Part shown: positions 38,307 through 47,987 of the stretch, in pieces
Numbering within the stretch: the first letter of the stretch is position 1
Layout: every line of letters starts with the position of its first letter
Virus record (IMG/VR): IMGVR_UViG_3300033148_005213
Span: 1-56,276 of that record
Source of the DNA: a virus
Direction: 5' to 3' (one strand)
DNA length: 56,276 bases
Made by a program: the position numbers and the translations under genes
The notes under the pieces: model-generated
What the model was told of the DNA's origin: nothing
The model's database searches: none
The model's input: the letters and a program-made list of their open reading frames with translations, nothing else

Positions 38307-41192
38307 TTACGCTTCTTCTACTGTTAAACCTTGTTCAGTCATTGTAATAACTACATTGAAATGTTCCAAAATTCCAGTTGGCACAAGATTAATATAAAGA
38401 GTCATTGTATCACTTGGCTCATTCTGAATAGTTGGGAAAATCAATTCACCTGATCTTAAACCTCTTCTTGCAACAATATCTTGTAAGAATGGATTTACAG
38501 CATCTCTAATTTTCTTTTTAACGATATCATCTTTAAATTTGAAATAAAGAGGAAATACATTATCCGCTATAAATCTTTCAATTTTAATTAACATCATTCT
38601 ATACGATAGAACTTGGAATAATCCATCTACTCTATAAGTCGTTTTATTAGAAAATAAAATTGGGTTATTTAGTCTAGGATTTATATAATTGAAGTTAATT
38701 GCATTCATACCCAAAGTTTCCCTTTGATCTTCAGTGGCAATAAATGTAAGTTTTATTTGATTATTTAATTCACCGTCCGGAATACCTGCAATTGGATACC
38801 AAGCACCTTTACCAGCATCTTGAAGAACTAACATTCTTGCAATATCACCAACAACTGGAACATATCTGAAAACATTATTGTAAATATCTTCAACATATTT
38901 CATGAATCCAAATGTTGCAGTATATTTTGAATATTTTGTAAAAGTACCTTGATAAATATTATCTCTATTGTTACCAAATTCATTTACAAGATTTTCTGTA
39001 ATTGCATCGCCAGTATTACCAATAAATAAAGATTCATCAAATGGTGCAACTATAGCAATACAATCAGCTCTTTTATTAGCAATTTCAGCAATTTTATCTT
39101 GATGATGATTTCCATATTCATCAATAGTTTCAAATGAAATTAGAATATCAACACCTACATTATCTTTATCATCAAATACGGCTGCACTTGAATTTAAATC
39201 AGATGTTTCAAGATTTGAATAATCAGTAATAGTAACACTTGAAGAGTTTTTAGGATCAGTATCATATACTTTCATATTAGCTACAGAAAAACCTTCAGAT
39301 GCATTGTCATTAGCAATATCATATGCTGCATCTCTTGGATTACCATATTTATTCATATTGGTAGAAACTTTACCACATAACGAATCATCAATTGTGGTGC
39401 TTGCTACAACATAAAGAAGTAAATCTTCAACAACTGTAATTGTTGTATTTCCACCCGCATAAGAAATTCCAGCAATAGTCAATTGGCCATCAACTCCAGC
39501 AGTTCCATCTATTGTAAAATCAGTGTAGTTTAGTTTTTCACCAATTTGGAAATTTTGCAAATCTTGAGTATTAACAACAATTTTATTTTCAGAAATATCT
39601 AAAGTTTCATCAGATTCACTAAATGTTTCATCAACAACTGTTTCAGACACAACTATAGTAGTTGCTAATGCAGTTGTTACACCATAATCATAAGAAACAA
39701 TTGTAAATGTATCATCATTTGAAGTTGTTTCCGCAATTGTAAACTGTTTTCCAATTTCCATAAATTCACTCAAATCTTGAGCAACAAATGTAAATGTCTT
39801 GGAAATTGCAACTGCTGCTGAAGTTGCACTTGAATTTGTATACTGATTAGTTGTTACACTTGTTACACTATATTCATTTGCTGTACCAACTTTCGCATAA
39901 ATATATTCAGAACCATCAAAAACAACTTTTTCAATTCCATAAGGATTGTTATTATCATCTCTTGCAGTTTGATCATATGAACCAATAAAATCTTCAACTT
40001 TTTCAAGTTTACCAAGATCATTAATTTTAAATACAAAAACCAAAACTTCATCATTTAAAAATTTAACATTGTCTTTAAAAATTTGTTTGAATGTTTTTAC
40101 TGAATTATCACTATTTAATAATGATCTATCGAAAATATTTTGTACTGCATATTCAGCTTTAGAATCACCATTTTCATCAACTGGGATATAATCATCCGTT
40201 AAAACGGCATTCCAAACAGTTCCTGACCATTGATAAACATTACCTTGCAATACAACGTAATATTTTTTACCAATTGCTACAGTTACTTCTGACCATGCAG
40301 AACCAGAATATTCTACTAGATCACCGTCAACAAATGCTTCGGTTGTTCTCCAATCACCCAACAAATATTTGAGCGTACCATCATCACCAGATGCAGAAAT
40401 AGTTTCATCAATAGTGATTGTGGTTTTGCCACCTACATATGTCATCGGTGTAGTAGTATCAACTGTAACAACCACATCAACATTTCCAGTATTGTTAAGA
40501 ATTAATTTATCTCCATCTTCTAAGATAGTTGTATAATCACCATTAACAATTACTGTTCCTGTGGTAGTTTCATCAACAACAGCCACATTTCTTAAGATTG
40601 TATATCTTTCAAATTGTTTCGGTAGTGCTGGTGCTTGTCCTGCATCAAAATCTCTAATTACTTCCATTTCTTCATTGAAGATTGGTTGATCATAATGATC
40701 TATATTAGAACACACTGCAACTACAAGATTTTGTTCAGCAGTTACATATCTATTTACGAATTGTAATTTGTAATTTGATGTGAATGTATCCAATGTAAAT
40801 TCAGCAACAGAAGTATTGTAAAAATCTTCACTTGGATTACTTAGAGTTCTTGGTTTAATGCTTGCATACCAAGAATTTGTTTTTAGTTTAGAAATACCTT
40901 TTAATTTAATTGAGGAATTATGCGCATTGGTAGGAATTGCTCTTACTACTTTACATTGTTTTCCGGAAAGTAGATAATCATGAAGATTAAACCAGTGTTT
41001 ATAATTATAATTATTTGGTTTTCCGAAAGTATTTATCAAATCTTCTACAGTATATAGATCAATTACTTCATCACCATATCCGTAGTCTGATGTTATTAAA
41101 CCACCTGCTATCATTCCACCTGTAATTGCTTCTTGTGGAAGAATTACTTGTTTTTCTTCGAATGTAGTTGATGGGCTATATTTAGTTGCCAT
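38307..41192 (-). CDS. main tail sheath protein (T4 gp18-like), 961 aa
   Basis: The C-terminal part carries the conserved sheath core: YVPVVGDIARMLVLQDAGKG, WYPIAGIPDGELNN, LGMNAINFNYINPRLNNPIL then FSNKTTY, and the final helix-strand (VNPFLQDIVARRGLR). At 961 residues it is much longer than T4 gp18 (about 660) because of a large Thr/Val-rich insertion at about 230-600 made of repeated beta units (VTVDTTTPMTYVGGKTTITI and similar), probably surface domains. Late promoter at 41232-41239. Confidence 0.92.
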   Translation of the reverse strand: MATKYSPSTTFEEKQVILPQEAITGGMIAGGLITSDYGYGDEVIDLYTVEDLINTFGKPNNYNYKHWFNLHDYLLSGKQCKVVRAIPTNAHNSSIKLKGISKLKTNSWYASIKPRTLSNPSEDFYNTSVAEFTLDTFTSNYKLQFVNRYVTAEQNLVVAVCSNIDHYDQPIFNEEMEVIRDFDAGQAPALPKQFERYTILRNVAVVDETTTGTVIVNGDYTTILEDGDKLILNNTGNVDVVVTVDTTTPMTYVGGKTTITIDETISASGDDGTLKYLLGDWRTTEAFVDGDLVEYSGSAWSEVTVAIGKKYYVVLQGNVYQWSGTVWNAVLTDDYIPVDENGDSKAEYAVQNIFDRSLLNSDNSVKTFKQIFKDNVKFLNDEVLVFVFKINDLGKLEKVEDFIGSYDQTARDDNNNPYGIEKVVFDGSEYIYAKVGTANEYSVTSVTTNQYTNSSATSAAVAISKTFTFVAQDLSEFMEIGKQFTIAETTSNDDTFTIVSYDYGVTTALATTIVVSETVVDETFSESDETLDISENKIVVNTQDLQNFQIGEKLNYTDFTIDGTAGVDGQLTIAGISYAGGNTTITVVEDLLLYVVASTTIDDSLCGKVSTNMNKYGNPRDAAYDIANDNASEGFSVANMKVYDTDPKNSSSVTITDYSNLETSDLNSSAAVFDDKDNVGVDILISFETIDEYGNHHQDKIAEIANKRADCIAIVAPFDESLFIGNTGDAITENLVNEFGNNRDNIYQGTFTKYSKYTATFGFMKYVEDIYNNVFRYVPVVGDIARMLVLQDAGKGAWYPIAGIPDGELNNQIKLTFIATEDQRETLGMNAINFNYINPRLNNPILFSNKTTYRVDGLFQVLSYRMMLIKIERFIADNVFPLYFKFKDDIVKKKIRDAVNPFLQDIVARRGLRSGELIFPTIQNEPSDTMTLYINLVPTGILEHFNVVITMTEQGLTVEEA

Positions 41193-41231
41193 TATATTAT
41201 TACTCCTATATTATAAGATGTGTTTTTATTA

Positions 41232-41239
41232 TATTTATA
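41232..41239 (-). promoter_or_regulatory. T4-type late promoter (TATAAATA)
   Basis: An exact match 40 bases upstream of the main sheath start. Confidence 0.75.
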
Positions 41240-41255
41240 TTTTAAGAAATTAACT

Positions 41256-43991
41256 TTATATTTCCTGTATTTCTATATTTGATTCTTGCACTGAAACCAA
41301 TATATCAACTGTTCTCAATATATCAACAAATTCAAGTGAAATTTTAACATTCAATTTTGATGATTGTGCTTTTAAATTAACTGTATAATTTTTCTTAATT
41401 AAACCATTTCTATAAAGTTTCTGAAAATATGATTGTAACAATGTTTCAATGTTTTCAATTCTATCATTAGACAATAACTTTAAAATTTGCTTAAAAAATA
41501 GTTGTCTTAAATCATTTTTAATCATGTTCAAAGTTTTTCTTTTGTGAAATTCTCTAAAGATTGAATCTAAATTTGTCACTGTAGTTATACTATCAAAAAC
41601 AATTGCTTCCTTTAAATTATTATATATAATATTATTGATACCATTTCTATTTAACTTTTTCCTGTTATCAAATTTTGAAATGTTGAATAAAAGTTTTGAA
41701 ACATTTTGCAATTCATTATCATAACCAACTCCTGAAGTCAATTCATTTTGAATTAGATTTCCAGCAACATCACCATTGATAGGAATCCAATGATATTGAT
41801 TCAGATATTTATCATATTGCAATCCCATATTTCCAAAAAATCCAGCATATTCAGAAAATAGTTGAGTTTTAGCAGTTGATATATGATCAGCATTTCCAAA
41901 GTTATTTAATATTTCTGTAGTTATTTCATCTTCTGTTTTACCAAAGAATGTTGATTCTTCCCATACACTATTGATAGCAAGTGAATTTTCACGTTCTTTT
42001 GCTATCTTGGACATAATGTCCAAGTCATAAATTGAAGTGTCAGAATAAGCTTTAAAGCCCATTAAATAATCTATAATGTAAGAATCTTTGTCTAAGTATA
42101 ATTTTGCTGTTTCATAACATTCATTATATGTATAATAATTTATATTTGAATAATTTTTTGTTGTATCTACTTCAATAGTCAAATCAACAATTGAATAATT
42201 CTTAGTGTTTACTCCATCACCTGAAGAAACTGATGAATTTAATTTTGCATAAATATAATTTGAATTTTCATATACATAAATTTCTGATTTTTGACTATAA
42301 TCAAGAACAAATGTTTCCTTCAATTCATATTTGTCATCTTGATTCTTTTTAAATACTGCTAATACAAATTCACCATTTAAAAAATCTGGTTTAGTATCAA
42401 ATATTTGAGCATAAGTTCTAATTCCTTCAAATCCAACTATTTCAGATGAATAATAATCCAAAATAGCAGTATTTCTATCAATTTCAATAAATCCTAGAGT
42501 TGTTTCAGTAAATACAGATGTTAAATATGAATAAACTTTATTATCATTTTTCACAAAATAATTATTGTTATCAACTAGTAAAGTAGTATTCTTTTCCCAT
42601 AAAGTATTTGTTTCATTATATTCCCACACTTCCCCGTTTGAACCATGTTCTAAAACAGAACCTAAAGTTCCTCCTAAACCCTGATCAATATCATTCCAAT
42701 CATCTGCTAAATAATACAATGTAACAGGAACTGAAGGAGTAAACGTGGAATCAATTATAATTGAAGTTGTATCAGATTGTATTGCTAAAAAATTACTATC
42801 AGTAACTTCATCAAAAGCATTGACAATATATGATGTTGTTATTTCAGTTTTATCTTCAGTATCATTATATGAAATTGCTGAAATTGTATAATTAGTTTCA
42901 TCATCTTTAATATTAACAATTTCACTAGTATTCAAATATTGATGATTTCCTAGTAATAAAAATTTTGGGGCAACTCCAGTAACAAAATCAGGTTTTACTG
43001 TAATAGTCAATCTATCAGTACTATCACCATTTATTTCAATATTTTCTAAATCAATTTCACCATCAAGATCATATAATTCAATAGTTCCAGCAGCATCACC
43101 ACCTCCCCAAGTTCCCGAAGTTACATCTACTGAATAAACTGTACCAGATTTTGTTGAAGTTAAACCAGTTAAAATATCACCAAGAACTGGTTCAACTGAT
43201 CCCGAATTAAAACTATATGAAAAAACAATTTCAACTGATTCTTCTCTATAACCATTATAAGTTACTCCATCAACTGAAATTTGCCTTAAAATATCTTGTG
43301 GAGTATCATCAATTAAACGAATATATTTTTCAGATTCAATGTGCGATCTATTTCCTGACAATACTAGAAATGTATTTGCAGTTCCATTATCAGAATAAAT
43401 ATCATTAGCTGTTAGACTATGTTCATCAAACTTTATAACATATCTATTAATATACGCTGTTGAAATTGTATTATATTGATAAACATCCAAATCTCTTATA
43501 GTGGAAATTTGTTCGTCAGTAATTGGTAATTCCCAATCAGTTTCATTATCAACCACAGTTATAGCAACTTTTGATTCATCTTCAACATATCTATTAAAAA
43601 TTTCCATTGAATAATCTGATAAAGTTGTATTGAATACTAAATTTTGAGAAAGATCATAATTATATAAATTTGTATTTTCAACATTATTTAATTTAGTTGA
43701 TTCACCAGTTAATTTTATTGAATAATTTATATCAGTAGTTTTTACTGGTCTTACAACGTAAATTCCTTGGTTAGTATAAGATAAATAATTTGCAATTTGC
43801 CACCAATATTTTGCATTATCTAAATTTGGATATCCAAATTTAAAAATGAAATTATCTAAATTTTCAACTATTTCAATTTGATTTCCATAATTTGTTGAAC
43901 AAGGCAAAAGTGAAGCACATTTAATGTCCAAATTTTCAGTTTGTTGTTCAATTACTTCTTTTATGATTATTCTTGGAGTGAATGCTCTCAT
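41256..43991 (-). CDS. second tail-sheath-like protein, 911 aa
   Basis: The start (NLDNFIFKFGYPNLDNAKYW then WQIANYLSYTNQGIYVVRPV) and the later NFGNADHISTAKTQLFSEYA and YLNQYHWIPINGDVAGNLIQ follow the 961-residue sheath gene block for block (NEFGNNRDNIYQGTFTKYSK; YNNVFRYVPVVGDIARMLVL). The middle again holds a large beta-rich insertion. The two genes are adjacent, so a duplication followed by strong divergence is likely; the final core is less conserved than in the first protein. Confidence 0.82.
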   Translation of the reverse strand: MRAFTPRIIIKEVIEQQTENLDIKCASLLPCSTNYGNQIEIVENLDNFIFKFGYPNLDNAKYWWQIANYLSYTNQGIYVVRPVKTTDINYSIKLTGESTKLNNVENTNLYNYDLSQNLVFNTTLSDYSMEIFNRYVEDESKVAITVVDNETDWELPITDEQISTIRDLDVYQYNTISTAYINRYVIKFDEHSLTANDIYSDNGTANTFLVLSGNRSHIESEKYIRLIDDTPQDILRQISVDGVTYNGYREESVEIVFSYSFNSGSVEPVLGDILTGLTSTKSGTVYSVDVTSGTWGGGDAAGTIELYDLDGEIDLENIEINGDSTDRLTITVKPDFVTGVAPKFLLLGNHQYLNTSEIVNIKDDETNYTISAISYNDTEDKTEITTSYIVNAFDEVTDSNFLAIQSDTTSIIIDSTFTPSVPVTLYYLADDWNDIDQGLGGTLGSVLEHGSNGEVWEYNETNTLWEKNTTLLVDNNNYFVKNDNKVYSYLTSVFTETTLGFIEIDRNTAILDYYSSEIVGFEGIRTYAQIFDTKPDFLNGEFVLAVFKKNQDDKYELKETFVLDYSQKSEIYVYENSNYIYAKLNSSVSSGDGVNTKNYSIVDLTIEVDTTKNYSNINYYTYNECYETAKLYLDKDSYIIDYLMGFKAYSDTSIYDLDIMSKIAKERENSLAINSVWEESTFFGKTEDEITTEILNNFGNADHISTAKTQLFSEYAGFFGNMGLQYDKYLNQYHWIPINGDVAGNLIQNELTSGVGYDNELQNVSKLLFNISKFDNRKKLNRNGINNIIYNNLKEAIVFDSITTVTNLDSIFREFHKRKTLNMIKNDLRQLFFKQILKLLSNDRIENIETLLQSYFQKLYRNGLIKKNYTVNLKAQSSKLNVKISLEFVDILRTVDILVSVQESNIEIQEI

Positions 43992-43999
43992 TAATTATC

Positions 44000-44287
44000 C
44001 TATATATTGTAAACGACTTCACCAAAATAAACTGCTTTATTTGGATCATATTCATTATCTTCATTTTTCAAAAACATTATATATACAAAAGAATCTTTTT
44101 CAGGCATGTATCCAGTTTGAAATGGTTTTCTATTTCCATCTTCTACCCATATACCATATTCCAAATCTGTAAAATTATCATTAGTATCATGTATGCTAAT
44201 AACTCTGACAAAAATTCTTTGTCTTTTTAGTTCTTCATCAATATCTTGTTTTAGAACTTTTGCAGTATGTATTCCTGATAAATCCAT
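44000..44287 (-). CDS. small baseplate protein, possible gp5-type OB domain, 95 aa
   Basis: A beta-rich 95-residue protein with VRVISIHDTNDNFTDLEYGI and a PEKDSFVYIMFLKNEDNEYD segment before a final YFGEVVY. Position directly after the gp27-like hub gene, and the pattern of a strand-rich domain with a loop before the last strands, recall the OB-fold that gp5 uses to sit on gp27. This is a weak structural guess. Late promoter at 44304-44311. Confidence 0.55.
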   Translation of the reverse strand: MDLSGIHTAKVLKQDIDEELKRQRIFVRVISIHDTNDNFTDLEYGIWVEDGNRKPFQTGYMPEKDSFVYIMFLKNEDNEYDPNKAVYFGEVVYNI

Positions 44288-44303
44288 TATTCTTTTTTTA
44301 CTA

Positions 44304-44311
44304 TATTTATA
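44304..44311 (-). promoter_or_regulatory. T4-type late promoter (TATAAATA)
   Basis: An exact match 17 bases upstream of the small baseplate gene start. Confidence 0.7.
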
Positions 44312-44316
44312 TTTTT

Positions 44317-45447
44317 TTAAATACTTATTCCAAATTTTGATAATGTTAATTTTTGTTCATAATAATCAGTTGATAAATTATGTTCTATTTCATGAATATT
44401 ATATATTCCAGATAATTTCTGATCTTCAACTACACCATCATCATCATGTCTATAACTGACTAGAAATACATTATATCCCAATTTTCTATTGTAATCACCC
44501 AGACTTTCTAATTGAATAATAAATGAACTATTTAAAACATTATAATATTTTCTGCTACTTATTTGGTTTAATTCAGTATCATTTGAAAATGGGATATATA
44601 TTTTTTTACTATATTTATTATTTTGATAATCTTTATTCAACAAAAAATTATCATATTTTGCTTTTTCAGAATTTATTACTTGTGAAACTTTTTTATTTGA
44701 TTTTATTATTTCACCAATACAAACATCAAACGTAGATGCATCAACAAAACCATTTCCTTTATTCAACTGTTCTAATAAATCATACTGTTGAATTATTTCC
44801 AGATTTTGTATTTTACCAATAAACTCTTCATTTTTAGAATTTTGGAGTAATGGATAATCAACACTTCCATAATTCCCTTCATTTAGATAAGTATAATTAA
44901 CCAAATTCATTTTTTGATTAAACATATTTGGAAAAAGTAAAAAACCTGCCTTGTTATTATAATCAGCACATTTTTTTCTTAAATAATTCAAAGATTGATA
45001 TATAGACCATGTGGGTAATGTTGTTGTGAAATTTCCTAAAGTATCAACAACATTATCAGTATCAATTTCAACATATTTCAATAATTTTTTAATCATTCTA
45101 CTATATGACATATTTTTATAAGTAGTTGAACGATTTCCATTATAAATTTCGGGTCCAAATGAACTACAAAATTTTAATTGTTGAATATTGTTCCCTTGAC
45201 TTTTTTCTTTTTCAATAGCATAGATTACAAAACTCAATAACAATTGTTTATCTTCAATTTTATCGTATACGATAAAATTAATGTAAACTTTTTTATTGTT
45301 AATGACTTGCGTTTCGAAATCTACATCAAAATTATACAAGTTTATTTCACCTTCAATTATAGGTGAAAAAATTGATTCCCTTATAACAACATCTTTAATA
45401 TTATTGATTGGAAATACTATGTCATTTATTAGACAATTTATTAACAT
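44317..45447 (-). CDS. baseplate hub protein, gp27-like, 376 aa
   Basis: The layout fits a gp27/late-control-D hub: an N-terminal strand-rich domain (VVIRESIFSPIIEGEINLYN), a central helical part with MSYSRMIKKLLKYVEID and WSIYQSLNYLRKKCADYNNK plus GFLLFPN, and a C-terminal LSGIYNIHEIEHNLSTDYYE then QKLTLSKFG, a common ending in hub proteins. It would form the trimer joining tube and spike. The start overlaps the gp53-like stop as TAATG. Confidence 0.72.
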   Translation of the reverse strand: MLINCLINDIVFPINNIKDVVIRESIFSPIIEGEINLYNFDVDFETQVINNKKVYINFIVYDKIEDKQLLLSFVIYAIEKEKSQGNNIQQLKFCSSFGPEIYNGNRSTTYKNMSYSRMIKKLLKYVEIDTDNVVDTLGNFTTTLPTWSIYQSLNYLRKKCADYNNKAGFLLFPNMFNQKMNLVNYTYLNEGNYGSVDYPLLQNSKNEEFIGKIQNLEIIQQYDLLEQLNKGNGFVDASTFDVCIGEIIKSNKKVSQVINSEKAKYDNFLLNKDYQNNKYSKKIYIPFSNDTELNQISSRKYYNVLNSSFIIQLESLGDYNRKLGYNVFLVSYRHDDDGVVEDQKLSGIYNIHEIEHNLSTDYYEQKLTLSKFGISI

Positions 45448-45926
45448 TATTCGTTTGCACTTATTTTATTATAAATTTCTCTCAACACCAAATACAAATA
45501 ATCTTTTTTAACTACTTTGAAATTTGTCTTTAATTCATTAACTCTTTTTAAAATATTATAATATGTATCATAACTATATTTATATTCATTATCATACAAT
45601 TCTTGGACCATTTGTTTTATTTTAAGACTTGACATTGGGAAATCATACATTGATTTTCTATTAATCAATAAATTAACCCACCAAAAATCAACACTTCCAT
45701 ATAATTTTACTGACAATGTTTCAGGTCTTTCCTCAGAATTTAATATATAATCTTCAGTATAATTTTCTAGAATAACATCAAAATTAATATCAGTAAATGC
45801 ATAAATATTTAACATTTCAAATGTAATTGGCTGAACGTTAGAATATTCTATATTATTGTCATAATTAAATTCCGAAATGTCTAGTTCAATACTTTTGAAA
45901 TAATCAAAATAATTTTCTATAGACAT
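45447..45926 (-). CDS. baseplate wedge protein, gp53-like, 159 aa
   Basis: The central RPETLSVKLYGSVDFWWVNL then LINRKSMYDFPMS is the LysM-like segment characteristic of T4 gp53 (RPD...YG...YWW). gp53 joins the wedges to the hub in the baseplate. TTGGAGGAAAC precedes the ATG at 45926. It lies between the peptidase and hub genes with almost no spacing. Confidence 0.78.
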   Translation of the reverse strand: MSIENYFDYFKSIELDISEFNYDNNIEYSNVQPITFEMLNIYAFTDINFDVILENYTEDYILNSEERPETLSVKLYGSVDFWWVNLLINRKSMYDFPMSSLKIKQMVQELYDNEYKYSYDTYYNILKRVNELKTNFKVVKKDYLYLVLREIYNKISANE

Positions 45927-46433
45927 TTATGTTTCCTCCAAATCAAGATAAAACTTTACATTTACATCTGTATTTGCTAATTCATGTATTTCTTTGGATT
46001 TTAGAAACTTTACATATAAATCATTTGTCATATGTGCTTCAATTTCCCATGGTGATGTTTTATAAATACCTATTGGATCTTTTCCATAATTTTTATTTTT
46101 CCAGATAATTTCATTTTCTTTATTCAAAGATAATTCACCATTTGCAATTTGTTTAACATGTATCATTTCATGGACAATTGAATTTAACATAAAATTTGTT
46201 CCACCATATTCAATTTTTATTTTAAATGTTTTTGGCACGTTATTTGTTAATTTAATAAATCCAAATTCCTTTTTCATTTTTTTATATATTGACATTTCAA
46301 TATTGATATTTGATTTAATATTTAGTTGATTCTTAAAATATTCAATTGCTAACTTATAAAGTGGAAAATATATTTTACTCACTTGTCCTTTTATCATTAT
46401 TTTTTCATTAATATATTGTAAAAAAGTTATCAT
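45927..46433 (-). CDS. late HExxH metallopeptidase-like protein with CTS-like N-terminus, 168 aa
   Basis: HEMIHVKQ at 88-95 is a gluzincin zinc site, in a compact domain of the size of phage-encoded SprT/M48-like peptidases. The first ten residues, MITFLQYINE, follow the T4 capsid targeting pattern (MKTYQEFIAE) position by position, so the protein may be packed into the head or cut by gp21. The start at 46433 overlaps the previous stop as TAATG. Late location between baseplate genes. Confidence 0.7.
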   Translation of the reverse strand: MITFLQYINEKIMIKGQVSKIYFPLYKLAIEYFKNQLNIKSNINIEMSIYKKMKKEFGFIKLTNNVPKTFKIKIEYGGTNFMLNSIVHEMIHVKQIANGELSLNKENEIIWKNKNYGKDPIGIYKTSPWEIEAHMTNDLYVKFLKSKEIHELANTDVNVKFYLDLEET

Positions 46434-47401
46434 TATTTCCATCCTAAAATATCTTTAACTCTTGTCTGAACTGTTTTTTCTCGATCAAATATTTTTTCAG
46501 TTGATGTAAAACTAAGAGATAATTTATAACCTAAAAAAGACCCATCATATTTGGCTTTTAAATCAGAATTGTTTCCAGATATTGGAACCAAACTAAAAGT
46601 AGTCATACCCAAATTTTCAAAATCTGTATACAATTTCAATAACTTATCTCCTTTATTAGATACTACAGCACTATCTATATCTTGTTGAGCACTTGCATTG
46701 AATTTTACTTTAATATCGAATAATGCTGGAAATTCAAAAAATTCACCGTCAGCAGATTTTGGAACAACACCTTGTTTTAATATATTCAGTGCTTTTATAA
46801 TTGCAAAAGATGATTCTGAATTGTTTGGATTAAACTCAAAATTTAATGTTTGATCTAAAAATGATGGTTGAAATAGTTTTATTTCAAATGGAGACAATCC
46901 AACATTGTTAAAAGATTCGATTTGATTTTTTAGTAATGTATATTGATTCGACAATGCTGATCCAACAACTCCGCCAAGTGCTCCTCCAATTCCAGCAACA
47001 GCAGTTTCAATAACTTTTGCAGTGCTTATTAATTGTGTTGATTGCCAATCACCTTGCAATGATAAAGATAAATCAGATGGAACATATGTTAAAAATTTAA
47101 AAATTTCGTGTCCTTCTAAAGGTTTAATTTCTTTTCCATTTTTTCCAAGTTTCTTAGCATCATTCAGAGCACCTGTTATATCACTAAGAGCTTTTTTGAA
47201 ATCGCCTTTTCCAGATAGTGCTCCTTTAGCATTTTCCCATGCAGATGTTACAATATTTCCAGTGTAATTTTTCATCAATGAACCCAACTTAGAAAAACCT
47301 TCAGTATCAGTTGAAAGTGCTTTCATAGTAATTTCAAGATATACATTTAAATCGTTAAAATCATTTCCATTTGGAAAATATAGTTTTGGTGTACTTGCCA
47401 T
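46433..47401 (-). CDS. baseplate / tail-tube initiator-like protein, 322 aa
   Basis: A mixed beta protein with a hydrophobic glycine-rich helix (VAGIGGALGGVVGSALSN, about 135-152), FEIKLFQPSFLDQTLNFEFN and a closing LGYKLSLSFTSTEKIFDREK. Comparable T4 proteins are gp48 and gp54, which nucleate the tail tube on the baseplate and have a similar hydrophobic stretch. This assignment rests on position and general build, not on a firm sequence match. Late promoter at 47428-47435. Confidence 0.55.
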   Translation of the reverse strand: MASTPKLYFPNGNDFNDLNVYLEITMKALSTDTEGFSKLGSLMKNYTGNIVTSAWENAKGALSGKGDFKKALSDITGALNDAKKLGKNGKEIKPLEGHEIFKFLTYVPSDLSLSLQGDWQSTQLISTAKVIETAVAGIGGALGGVVGSALSNQYTLLKNQIESFNNVGLSPFEIKLFQPSFLDQTLNFEFNPNNSESSFAIIKALNILKQGVVPKSADGEFFEFPALFDIKVKFNASAQQDIDSAVVSNKGDKLLKLYTDFENLGMTTFSLVPISGNNSDLKAKYDGSFLGYKLSLSFTSTEKIFDREKTVQTRVKDILGWK

Positions 47402-47427
47402 TTATTTATTGCTCATAGTTTTTATTA

Positions 47428-47435
47428 TATTTATA
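47428..47435 (-). promoter_or_regulatory. T4-type late promoter (TATAAATA)
   Basis: An exact match 27 bases upstream of the 322-residue baseplate gene. The plus-strand early promoter of the inserted cassette starts 17 bases further right. Confidence 0.75.
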
Positions 47436-47451
47436 TTTTGTAAAATAAATG

Positions 47452-47480
47452 TTGCTATTTTAACATATATTTTGTAACTT
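47452..47480 (+). promoter_or_regulatory. early-type promoter TTGCTA-17-TAACTT, plus strand
   Basis: The -35 TTGCTA (47452-47457) is followed after 17 bases by TAACTT, a weaker -10 than the other copies. It drives the plus-strand gene at 47523. Confidence 0.6.
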
Positions 47481-47522
47481 TAATTTATAAGCAAGTAACA
47501 AACAAAAAATGAGAGGCAAAAG

Positions 47523-47861
47523 ATGACTAAACTTCTTCAAAATGCAATTAAACGTGCTAAACAGAACTGTGAATGGGGATATAATGATAATGAAGTATTT
47601 ACATCGCATCAATTAGCAAAAATACTACTAGAAAATGATGATGCAATAATTTCATTCAATTGTGTAACAGATTACACATCTTTGTATGACTGCCCATATC
47701 AAGGTAGTTTGAAAATCTCTAAAGGATTAGTTAAAGGAGTTCCGATCATAACAATTGGAACTCATCAATTAACTGATCCAAATGAAAAATATCCACATAA
47801 TGGAATAAGAAAATTTAAATGGATTTTTAATTCAGATAATGAAAATGAAAATGATGATTAA
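47523..47861 (+). CDS. plus-strand cassette gene, hypothetical, 112 aa
   Basis: A small protein (MTKLLQNAIKRAKQNCEWGY...) with a helical start, a FTSHQLAKILLENDD segment and an acidic asparagine tail. TGAGAGGCAAAAG precedes the ATG. It is read against the surrounding late genes and has its own early promoter and hairpin terminator, the layout of a moron-like cassette. No family recognised. Confidence 0.7.
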   Translation: MTKLLQNAIKRAKQNCEWGYNDNEVFTSHQLAKILLENDDAIISFNCVTDYTSLYDCPYQGSLKISKGLVKGVPIITIGTHQLTDPNEKYPHNGIRKFKWIFNSDNENENDD

Positions 47862-47899
47862 TAAAAATTACTTACAAATAAAAAAGCTTTAATACAATT

Positions 47900-47965
47900 A
47901 AACAACAAAACTATTTCTAATGATGTATGTCATCAAAGGAAATAGTTTTGTTGTTTTTAAAGGGC
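47900..47965 (+). terminator. long conserved hairpin H3 (plus strand), likely terminator
   Basis: A perfect 17-bp stem (47900-47916 with 47940-47956) is followed by TTTAAAGGGC. The loop contains a further TGATG/CATCA pairing. Stem sequence AACAAAACTATT is shared with H4, and CAAAACTATT with H1 and H2. It ends the plus-strand cassette. Confidence 0.8.
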
Positions 47966-47987
47966 TGGATTTGCTTAGACAAAGAAA

